Assembly: GCA_002327925.1 (NCBI GenBank)
Contig: DCVA01000019.1
Coordinates: forward strand, 150 to 18,166
DNA: 18,017 nucleotides
From: Anaerolineales bacterium UBA2200
GTDB taxonomy: Bacteria; Chloroflexota; Anaerolineae; UBA2200
Reading direction: 5' to 3'
Shown: positions 1 to 6,600 of the stretch, one piece after another
How the letters are laid out: each line of letters opens with the position of its first letter
Position numbering within the stretch: the first letter of the stretch is position 1
Position numbers and translations under genes: made by a program
The notes under the pieces: model-generated
Database searches by the model: none
Told to the model about the DNA's origin: nothing
Seen by the model: only the letters and a program-made list of their open reading frames with translations

Positions 1-49
1 CGTCGACTCGGCTCATAGCGTATACTTCCCCGTAGGCCATATCGGCCAT

Positions 50-113
50 AGGCGGTGCTCCTCTTGGTGAAGTTGTGCCCACAACTCTTTTACCAGAGGA
101 GCACCGCCTTTTG
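50..113 (+). terminator. Long two-tier hairpin with T-run, probable terminator of an upstream unit
   Basis: The arms at 51-68 and 92-108 are complementary over 17 bp with one bulged T. Inside them lies a second perfect hairpin, AGTTGTG (71-77) against CACAACT (80-86). The outer right arm runs straight into TTTT (110-113), which fits a plus-strand rho-independent terminator of a gene left of the window. The stem is much longer than a usual terminator, so a miniature inverted-repeat element or a processed structured RNA is an alternative. No gene is visible in 1-168 besides this structure. Confidence 0.55.
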
Positions 114-168
114 TCAAGATCGCCTGTACCACCTGGTAACGATGTGTTGGCGCAAGAACAAGGTTCGT

Positions 169-197
169 TTGACTTTGCACCACGACTTGTTTATACT
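169..197 (+). promoter_or_regulatory. Sigma-70-type promoter of the serine tRNA pair
   Basis: TTGACT at 169-174 and TATACT at 192-197 are separated by exactly 17 nt. The predicted start is near 204, about 26 nt before the first tRNA, as expected for a tRNA transcription unit. No other promoter lies between the upstream hairpin and the tRNAs. Confidence 0.75.
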
Positions 198-229
198 TGG
201 TTCGCTCGTGCAGACACACACGCCGCATC

Positions 230-315
230 GGAGGGATGGCAGAGCGGCCTATTGCGGCGGTCTTGAAAACCGTTGTGGGCTTGTCCCACCGGGGGTTCGA
301 ATCCCTCTCCCTCCG
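230..315 (+). tRNA. tRNA-Ser (anticodon UGA)
   Basis: The acceptor stem is GGAGGGA (230-236) against TCCCTCC (308-314), with discriminator G315. The anticodon stem closes loop CTTGAAA (262-268), giving anticodon TGA at 264-266, which reads UCN serine codons. A long variable arm (class II tRNA) precedes the T-arm, whose loop carries GGTTCGAATCC. CCA is not encoded. It is followed after 24 nt by the second serine tRNA and is probably co-transcribed with it. Confidence 0.95.
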
Positions 316-339
316 TAGATTCGGCGTGATTTCCTGCCA

Positions 340-430
340 GGGGAGATGCCAGAGTGGACGATCGGAGCCGCCTGCTAAGCGGTTGAAGGGGGTAATGCCT
401 CTTCCCAGGGTTCGAATCCCTGTCTCCCCG
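340..430 (+). tRNA. tRNA-Ser (anticodon GCU)
   Basis: The acceptor stem is GGGGAGA (340-346) against TCTCCCC (423-429), with discriminator G430. Loop CTGCTAA (372-378) gives anticodon GCT at 374-376, which reads AGC/AGU serine codons. A long class II variable arm is present and the T-loop motif GGTTCGAATCC is intact. CCA is not encoded. With its neighbour it covers UCN and AGY serine codons from one transcript. Confidence 0.95.
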
Positions 431-440
431 CCTGTGAGAG

Positions 441-483
441 CGAAAAGGACGCAAGGGCTCAGCGCAGCCCCTGCGTCCTTTCG
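441..483 (+). terminator. Terminator of the tRNA-Ser unit
   Basis: GGACGCA-A-GGGCT pairs with AGCCC-C-TGCGTCC around loop CAGCGC, extended outward by AAA/TTT and CG pairs. It starts 10 nt after the second tRNA. The T-run is only three bases, so termination strength rests on the very stable stem. Confidence 0.7.
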
Positions 484-492
484 TATAGGGCG

Positions 493-521
493 TTGACAAG
501 AGACCGAAATGCGGGTAGAAT
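493..521 (+). promoter_or_regulatory. Sigma-70-type promoter of hpf
   Basis: TTGACA (493-498), 17 nt, TAGAAT (516-521). The predicted start is near 528, leaving a leader of about 108 nt before the hpf start codon. The leader contains a possible 29-codon ORF (531-620) without a Shine-Dalgarno site, and no riboswitch-like fold was recognised in it. Confidence 0.75.
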
Positions 522-635
522 ATGGGCGCAATGAGCAAGCACCCTCTGCGCGCTGCACTCCGCCGGCCGCCTGTAGCCCATGACTCGGCACTCATCTTTC
601 TGTGTTTCGATCCCACCTGAGAAAGGAGCATAGAG

Positions 636-1178
636 ATGCAGCTCATCATCACGGGCAAGAACATGGAGGTCAGCGAGCCGCTCAAGCAGTACGTACAACG
701 GAAGATCGGCAAGCTTGACCGCTTCCTCCCCCAGATTGGTGACGTCCACGTCGAGGTTTCCACGGAAACGACCAAGAGTAGTCAGGACCGTCACGTCGTT
801 CAGGTTACAGTCAACAGCAACGGCACCATCCTGCGTGCTGAGGAACGCAGCGCCGACATTCTGGCGGCCGTGGATGCAGTGCGCGACAAGCTGCAGCGGC
901 AAATCGAACGTTATAAGGAGCGTCCGGCACGAAAACGCCAGCGCGCTCGCGCGATGGTGCCTGAACCGGAGGTGCCAGCCGAAGAAGAGCCTGGCCCACG
1001 CATCGTGCGAACGAAGCAATTCAGTGTCACTCCGATGGGCGAGGAGGAGGCGATCGAGCAGATGGAGCTGCTGGGGCACGACTTTTTCGTCTTCTACAAT
1101 CCTGCGAGTGCCTCAATGAACGTGCTCTACCGCCGTAAGGACGGCAACTATGGCCTTCTGCAGCCCGAGCTCGTTTGA
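636..1178 (+). CDS. hpf: Ribosome hibernation promoting factor, long form
   Basis: A 180-residue protein of the long HPF family, which binds the 30S decoding region and pairs ribosomes into inactive 100S dimers in stationary phase or stress. Residues 1-98 are the S30AE/RaiA-like domain (start MQLIITGKNMEV, basic helix KLQRQIERYKERPARKRQR). A charged Pro/Glu linker spans about 99-120. Residues 121-178 are the C-terminal dimerisation domain, with the typical KQFSVTPMGEEEAIEQMELLGHDF stretch broken here as KQFSVTPMGEEEAIEQ (127-142) and LLGHDFFVFYN (145-155), then the RRKDGNYGLLQP end. Length fits the long family rather than short HPF/YfiA. AAAGGAG at 622-628 supports the ATG. It has its own promoter and terminator, so it is monocistronic. 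Confidence 0.95.
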   Translation: MQLIITGKNMEVSEPLKQYVQRKIGKLDRFLPQIGDVHVEVSTETTKSSQDRHVVQVTVNSNGTILRAEERSADILAAVDAVRDKLQRQIERYKERPARKRQRARAMVPEPEVPAEEEPGPRIVRTKQFSVTPMGEEEAIEQMELLGHDFFVFYNPASASMNVLYRRKDGNYGLLQPELV

Positions 1179-1198
1179 GAGCTTTGGTCGTTGAGTCC

Positions 1199-1228
1199 AA
1201 GGGGCGAGTCGCCGACTCGCCCCTTTTT
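1199..1228 (+). terminator. Rho-independent terminator after hpf
   Basis: AAGGGGCGAGTC (1199-1210), loop GCC, then GACTCGCCCC (1214-1223) running into TTTTT (1224-1228). It is a perfect stem of at least 10 bp, 21 nt after the hpf stop. The phosphatase gene starts only 44 nt later and no clear promoter lies between, so partial read-through is possible. Confidence 0.9.
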
Positions 1229-1272
1229 CCTGTCAACTGCACGAGACCGACTCTGGTAAGGAGCTACAGCCG

Positions 1273-1746
1273 ATGGCCGCCAAGAAGACAGTGACCTTTG
1301 TGTGCACCGGAAATGTCTGCCGCTCCCCGATGGCTGCAGGGCTTTTCTTTGACCGTCTGGTGCGCGAAAAGGCTCAGCGTTCAGTGCGGGTCAGGTCGTC
1401 AGGGACCTGGGCGCTTGAGGACCAGCCAGCTTCTGCTTACGCGCTGCAGGTAATGGCTGAACGAGGCCTTGACATTGGCGCCCACCGCGGCCGCAACCTG
1501 ACAAAGACGGCCATTGAGGAAACGGACCTCATTCTGGTCATGACGCTGCACCATAAGGAAGCTATCTTGCAGGACTTTCCAACCGCAGAGGGCAAGGTGT
1601 TCCTCCTCTCTGGCATGGCAGGACCCGCCTATGACGTTCAGGATCCCTACGGAGGGTCAATCGTCGAGTATCGCTCGACTGCCAACGAGCTTGCCGATCT
1701 AATTGAGAAGGGCTATCCCCGAATCATGGGACTCTTGGGGTTGTAG
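1273..1746 (+). CDS. Low-molecular-weight protein phosphatase (YwlE/LMW-PTP fold)
   Basis: A 157-residue cytoplasmic phosphatase. The P-loop is CTGNVCRSPMA at residues 11-21: nucleophile Cys11, phosphate-binding Arg17, Ser18. The general acid is Asp124 in DPYGGSIVEYR (124-134). The segment DPYGGSI and the spacing match Bacillus YwlE, an arginine phosphatase that reverses McsB marks, more than classical tyrosine phosphatases. In YwlE, however, the residue before the second P-loop Cys is Thr (Thr11), known to set phospho-arginine specificity; here it is Val15. Substrate is therefore open: phosphotyrosine, phosphoarginine or both. No McsB-like kinase is visible nearby. AAGGAG at 1258-1263 supports the ATG. 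The gene sits between two terminators and is the only gene in its unit unless hpf reads through. Confidence 0.88.
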   Translation: MAAKKTVTFVCTGNVCRSPMAAGLFFDRLVREKAQRSVRVRSSGTWALEDQPASAYALQVMAERGLDIGAHRGRNLTKTAIEETDLILVMTLHHKEAILQDFPTAEGKVFLLSGMAGPAYDVQDPYGGSIVEYRSTANELADLIEKGYPRIMGLLGL

Positions 1747-1758
1747 CGGCGAAAAGAG

Positions 1759-1793
1759 GACCTCCCACCGGATTGACCGGCGGGAGGTCTTTT
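1759..1793. terminator. Bidirectional terminator between convergent genes
   Basis: GACCTCCC (1759-1766) pairs with GGGAGGTC (1782-1789); after one A/C mismatch the inner CCGG/CCGG pairs close loop ATTGA. Plus-strand transcripts meet TTTT at 1790-1793; minus-strand transcripts meet CTCTTTTC on the other side. It therefore serves both the phosphatase gene and the convergent HNH gene, whose stop codon is 18 nt away. Confidence 0.85.
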
Positions 1794-1810
1794 GATGTCT
1801 GCACGCGGCA

Positions 1811-2323
1811 CTATTCCCACCAACCCTGCAGGAATTTCTCCCACTCCGCATTGTCGTCGAGAAAGGAGTGAAACAGGTAGCGACCGGTCGCTTTCGGCTC
1901 CACGGGTTGGCTCAGGAGCCTCATCTGCGCCTGAGCCAGGCTTTTGCCTCCCTTGTGGCGATTGCAGCTTGGGCAGGCGCTAACCAGGTTGACCCAGACA
2001 TGCTGGCCGCCCCTGTGGCGAGGAACGACATGATCCATGGTAAGGTTGTGCGTTTGCCTGCCACAGTACTGGCAGGTGTAGTTATCTCGCCGAAAGACCT
2101 CCCTGCGGCAGAGACGAACGCGAGGAATGGGGCGCCGGACCATGTACTCCAGCCGGATGACCGACGGAGCTGGCCATAGCTGACTCGCAGAACGGATGTA
2201 CCCGCGTCCGTTCTCCAGGATCTCCGCCTTACCGCTCAGGATCATCCCCATCGCCCGGCGCAGTGCGCAAACGTTAAGCGGCTCGTAATCTTGATTGAGG
2301 ACTAGTACAGCAGAGTGGTTCAT
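1811..2323 (-). CDS. HNH endonuclease family protein
   Basis: A 170-residue protein of the widespread stand-alone HNH family that opens with VLVLNQDYEPLNV (7-19). The nuclease core is at the centre: Zn pair CQYC (C84, C87), DHVVPRHRGG with Asp97/His98, Asn112, second pair CPSC (C117, C120), then NRHKGGK (121-127) with His123. These give an intact treble-clef beta-beta-alpha metal site. The family's role is usually unknown; it is not a clear restriction enzyme or homing endonuclease. The start at 2323 was chosen over an in-frame upstream ATG at 2359 because the promoter (-10 at 2350-2355) would place that ATG upstream of the transcript. There is no strong Shine-Dalgarno site, and the leader is only about 20 nt. 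Monocistronic. Confidence 0.9.
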   Translation of the reverse strand: MNHSAVLVLNQDYEPLNVCALRRAMGMILSGKAEILENGRGYIRSASQLWPAPSVIRLEYMVRRPIPRVRLCRREVFRRDNYTCQYCGRQTHNLTMDHVVPRHRGGQHVWVNLVSACPSCNRHKGGKSLAQAQMRLLSQPVEPKATGRYLFHSFLDDNAEWEKFLQGWWE

Positions 2324-2349
2324 GGCAGGTCTGCGATAGTGATGACGCG

Positions 2350-2378
2350 AGTATAGCACAAGCCACGCGACCGGTCAA
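2350..2378 (-). promoter_or_regulatory. Promoter of the HNH gene
   Basis: On the minus strand TTGACC (2378-2373), 17 nt, TATACT (2355-2350). The predicted start is near 2343, 20 nt before the start codon at 2323. It fixes the shorter start of the HNH protein. The remaining gap up to 2469 shows no gene; it contains only short palindromes without T-runs. Confidence 0.75.
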
Positions 2379-2469
2379 GTCTTTTGCGCACCAGGGCGTT
2401 CGGCGCAACCCTCCGCTGCCACCCGTGGCGCAAGATCAGCTGGATTGCCCACCGCCCTTCACCGCGAGG

Positions 2470-3672
2470 TCAAGTCCTTGTCTCGCCTGTTTCCGCGCGG
2501 AGTAGTTCCCAGACCGGATCGTCCGAGTAGTAGTCCAGGATGCCGCAGAAGTACTGCGTGTGGCTGCCCATGTCGACCGGACCGTAGGCGTACTGCCACA
2601 GCAAGTATCCGTCAACGCCAGCCACACGGCTTCGATTCCAGTCCGCTGCAACCTCCGCGGCCCTTCGCTCCAGCGCCCCGTTTGGGAGAGGTTGGCAGCT
2701 TTCGTCGTGTCCCGGAGCATGGATTTCGCCAAAGAAGATGGGCTTCCCTAGCTCATGTGCAATGGCCATTTCGAGGGTTGGCAGCCCTCCCACCTTACGA
2801 TGCACGGAGACTACATCGATCGTGTCCAGAGCATGAATACGCCTGAAGGCATCCTGGGCTCTGGCGTCGAAACGAGCATCGAGAGTGCCGGCTGAGATCA
2901 GGTGCCTCGAATCCAGACGCTTGATTTCGGTAGAGGTGACCTGCGCCCACACGATCAGAGCGTCCCAGCAATCCTGCTCCGCGTCGTTCCAGAGACAGAC
3001 AGGTTCGTTCATCAACTCCCACATCAGGATCTCCGGACGGTCGGCAAACATAGGGACGATGGTGCGAATGTGCGGCAGGTCGACTCGCTCATAGCGCCCG
3101 CGGAACCAGTCGCCATTCGTCTGGCCGTAGAAATCTTGCAGGGTGAGGATGAAGCGGATGCCGTGGAAACGTCCCAGGTCCAGCAGCCTCCCCAGTCGAG
3201 TCAGGTCACACCACGGCTCCACCCACACGCGGACCACAGTCACGCCCGACTCGGCTAACTGCGCCATCACCCCGGCCATTCTGTCCTCGGGGAAGAAGGG
3301 ACCAGCCAGGTAGGAGACATTGGTACCCACAAATGCGAAGGGTGACCCGTCGACCATCAACTGCTCTCCCTGGCTCGTCACCCAGCCAGGGGCAGGAAGC
3401 ATGGAGAGTGCCGATGCGATTACCGGGCCGCTGACCCCCAGACCCGCACCATCCACCGGGGCGTCGCTGAGGAAGAGCGGAAGGTTCAGCTGCGTCACGC
3501 TTGGATTGCTGAACAGAGGCAGGTAAGAGGTGTAGCCGGTTCCGGTTTGCGCCCCGATCTCAGCCAGACCCGACAGCAGAAGAGCGACTACCGCCCCGAG
3601 CGTCAGCAGCAGTCGGACGCGACCAACGAAGTGCAGAATCCGGACGGAATTTTCAGAGCGTTTCCGGTTCAC
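2470..3672 (-). CDS. Secreted GH5-like glycoside hydrolase
   Basis: A 400-residue exported protein. A basic n-region (NRKRSEN) and a hydrophobic core at about 19-40 (LLLTLGAVVALLL) make a signal peptide or N-terminal anchor. A TIM-barrel catalytic domain starts near residue 97 (SQGEQLMVDGSPFAFVGTN), an entry typical of GH5 mannanase/cellulase-like enzymes. The acid/base is Glu223 in ELMNEPV; the nucleophile is probably Glu316 in FFGEIHAPG; Trp359 in LLWQYAYG matches the conserved late aromatic. Substrate cannot be told; a beta-mannan or related beta-glycan is the family's usual target. Unlike its neighbour it has no dockerin or visible binding module. It lies 26 nt after the SpoIID/amidase gene and is the last gene of the minus operon. 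The start GTG at 3672 was chosen over GTG 3708 because AGGAG stands 6 nt before it. Confidence 0.82.
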   Translation of the reverse strand: MNRKRSENSVRILHFVGRVRLLLTLGAVVALLLSGLAEIGAQTGTGYTSYLPLFSNPSVTQLNLPLFLSDAPVDGAGLGVSGPVIASALSMLPAPGWVTSQGEQLMVDGSPFAFVGTNVSYLAGPFFPEDRMAGVMAQLAESGVTVVRVWVEPWCDLTRLGRLLDLGRFHGIRFILTLQDFYGQTNGDWFRGRYERVDLPHIRTIVPMFADRPEILMWELMNEPVCLWNDAEQDCWDALIVWAQVTSTEIKRLDSRHLISAGTLDARFDARAQDAFRRIHALDTIDVVSVHRKVGGLPTLEMAIAHELGKPIFFGEIHAPGHDESCQPLPNGALERRAAEVAADWNRSRVAGVDGYLLWQYAYGPVDMGSHTQYFCGILDYYSDDPVWELLRAETGETRT

Positions 3673-3678
3673 CGTGTG

Positions 3679-3683
3679 CTCCT
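3679..3683 (-). promoter_or_regulatory. Ribosome binding site that fixes the GH5 start
   Basis: On the minus strand AGGAG is followed by CACACG and GTG (3672-3670). The longer reading from GTG 3708 overlaps the preceding stop codon, has no such site, and would put 12 extra acidic/polar residues before the signal peptide. Confidence 0.75.
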
Positions 3684-3698
3684 GCGCTTCGACCACGA

Positions 3699-6600
3699 TC
3701 ACTGGCACTGACGTGCCATATTGAGCGCCACCAGGATGAGGTCAAAGAGGTCAACCTGGCCGTCGCTATTGATGTCGGACGTTGGGTTGCCGGGCGGTGA
3801 TCTGTTGTAGTTGGTGCTAACCAGCACCAAGTCCAGCAGGTCGACCACGCAATCGCTATTGGCGTCGCCTGCCCACAGAGTGACATCTGGCGCCAGGTTG
3901 TCTTCACCTTGCACCACGTCCACCGGCACCTCTGCCCGCAAGTAGCTTGGCAGATGGACAGTCAGAGTGTACGCCCCCGGAGGTATACCCGTGAGCGAAT
4001 AGCCCCCGTCCACAGCGCTTGTGGCGGCAAAGCTGCTCCCGGCCGTAACCGTCACGCCCGAATAGGCAGTGCGTCCCTGCAACAGAACACGACCGTGGAT
4101 TGAGCCGACGGCGGGCACAGTAGGGGTGACTGTAGGCTTGGGAACTGACGTTGCTGTCGGCGTTGCCAGCGTGCTGGTCGGCGTCGGGGGAGATGTGGTG
4201 TCGGTTACCGTAGGGTGTGGTACTGAGGTCGCCGATGGCACCGGTTCGGGCAGAACGTAGACGGGGCTCTCGGCTGAGTTGCCGGCGCGATCGGAGATGC
4301 GAAAGCGCACGTGTGTGCCCTGGGAGGCAGGCCACTGCACCCAGGTGATACCGGTGGTGCCATCGGTAGACGCCAACTCCAGGTTGCGCCAGTCGGACCA
4401 ATTGGTGCCACCGTCGGTGGACACGGAGTACCGGGCGCTGCTGATGAGCAGCCCCGAGGTGACGTCCTGGACGCTCGCCCCTCCGCCGTCAATCCCCGGC
4501 CACACGGGCGCTGTCGTGTCAAGCAGGACATGGAGCGTGTAGATCGAGGACAGGTTTCCTGCCGAGTCCATGTAGCGGACGTTGACCTGCTTTTCCCCAT
4601 CCCCTGGGGCAAGCAGCCATTCGCAACCGCTCGTATAGGGCCGGGGGCTGCGAAAGACGGAAACCTGGTCCAGCAACAGATCACTGGTTCCACTGAACCG
4701 AGTCCTGAACTCGAGACCTCTGTCATCGCGCCGGTAGTAGCTAAAGTCAAGAGCCACCTCGCCGTAGTTGGCACTAGGGAGGTCGTCGCCGCTGAGCGTT
4801 CGACTCGTGTAGATGTTGGCGCCGGAGCTGTCGCTCACGTCTAGGGTAGCCAGCTGTACGGGTCCCCGCTCCGGACTTCGCAGGCGGAAGAAGACCCGGT
4901 AGCTGCGGCTCACGGGCAGGTCCTTGAAGTAGGGACCGTACCAATACCCGGCTATGTCGCGGCCACCTCGGCCCATCCAGGCACGACCGTTCCAGGCTGC
5001 TCCGTCAGTGACAGAAATGCCGCTCTGATGCTGCAGATCCTCTCCCTGCCACAGCCAGCCTTCACCAAGCAGAATCCAGGCCGCCCCGTTCGCAGGCGTG
5101 TCCAGAGTAATGGTGACATTGTTCGTGACGCCGGGTCCGCTTACGCCGCCACTGGGCGCGGTATTGTCGACCGTGACGCTGATTCGGCTCTCAACGGTGA
5201 AACCGGCCAGCCGCGCCTCGGCCCGAAGCACATGCAGGCCCTCAGGAACAGCCGCACTATTCCATTTGAATCCGAAGGGCACTGAGGCGTCGCTGGTCAC
5301 AGGGGAGTTATCGACATAAAGCATCACCTGCGTCACGGGCGGACTGGCCGTAACGTTTACAGGCACGACCCCGCTGACCCGAGACTCCATGGCAGGGCTG
5401 TCGATACGCACGTTGGGTGCTACCTGCGCCATTCGTGTCCATACTGCCAGTCGGATGGCGGGCAGCCGAGAGTAGGCGTAGCGCCCCGGGCAGGTGGTCT
5501 GCGAGCCGTCGCGGTGGGCCATAATGTTCGGCAGGTCCTTGTCGATGAAGAATGCGGTCTGAGTGGGATGCACCATGTGCAGATTGCCCTTCCAGGCCAG
5601 CAACTCAACCAGCGAGTTCTGCATGGGTGTTGGAACGTCCACCTGGTCATAGTCACCGATCAATGAAACGCCTATGGATCCCCACGCGTATTGCAGGGCA
5701 TGGCCGCCGACAACGCCCTCCCCTCCGGCACGTCCTTCGTAGATTCGCCCCTGCGTGTCAACGAGGTAGTTGTAGCCGATGTCACCCCAGCCGCGCGTTA
5801 CGGCATGGTAGTAGAAGATCGCCCGGACCGTGGCTGCAGGATCCAGAGTGTTGTTGGGAGTGGCGGTATGGTGGACGACGAATTTGCGGACGGAGCGATA
5901 CTCGGGAGTCCAGGTCATCAGGCTTTCGTCAGCGCCCCATTGAGACCGTGAGATAATTGCGGGGCCGCTGGTTGGAGCAGAGGCGATGGCCAGAGACAGA
6001 GCCTGTTCGGCTGTGTTGCCGGGACGCGAGTCGATAAACACGATGGTGATGGCGGACAGGCTGGGAGTGATACCTGGAGCTCGGGAGGTGAGGGTGAGTC
6101 TGTACTGGACATAATCACCCTGGAGGAAGAGGAGTTCTCCATAGTCGAGGCGCGAGGGCTCTCGCTCGGCGTCCATTGGCGGGACATCAGTCCAGGTGCT
6201 CCATGATGTACCGTCCGCGCTGGCGCGCAGCGACAGTGTGATGGCGGTGCCGGCAGGCAGGGAGGCCTGTCTGATGGAGCCCACGGCAACAAAGGTCATT
6301 GGCGCTGCGTGTATCGTGGAAGCATAGACACCCTGCGTGTTGCCCGGGGCAAGGGTGATCTCACCGTCGCCAGAGCTGGTCACGATGGTGCCCGAATGAG
6401 TGCCCAGGGCAAAGTCCGCTAGGGTGCTCTGTACCCATTGCTCTGCCGCAGTGGTCGAAAGTCGAGGCTCAGGCGTTGGCGCCTCGCCAGCGTGCACGCT
6501 TGGGCCGAGGAGCACCCCGGCAGAGGGCAAGTTGACGGCCGGGTTGTAGCCGTCCTCGAAATGGAAGGAGTAGTCATGCTCGCCCAGGGCGAGTCGGGTC

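Noticed and set aside
1..20. Near-copy of GTCGACTCG-CTCATAGCG at 3079-3096
   Set aside because: The match is 18 bases with a one-base indel; the second copy is in-frame inside the GH5 gene and no flanking similarity continues, so chance is likely. The first copy is cut off by the window edge.
13..591. Minus-strand frame of 192 codons across the tRNA region
   Set aside because: It is antisense through both serine tRNAs and shows the well-known spurious peptide patterns such reading produces (GIRTLGRG, RDSNPRWD); no ribosome site or family resemblance.
2384..2429. Short palindromes (TTGCGC/GCGCAA and GCCAC/GTGGC) after the GH5 gene
   Set aside because: Stems of 5-6 bp with no T-run on either strand; not enough to call a terminator or operator.
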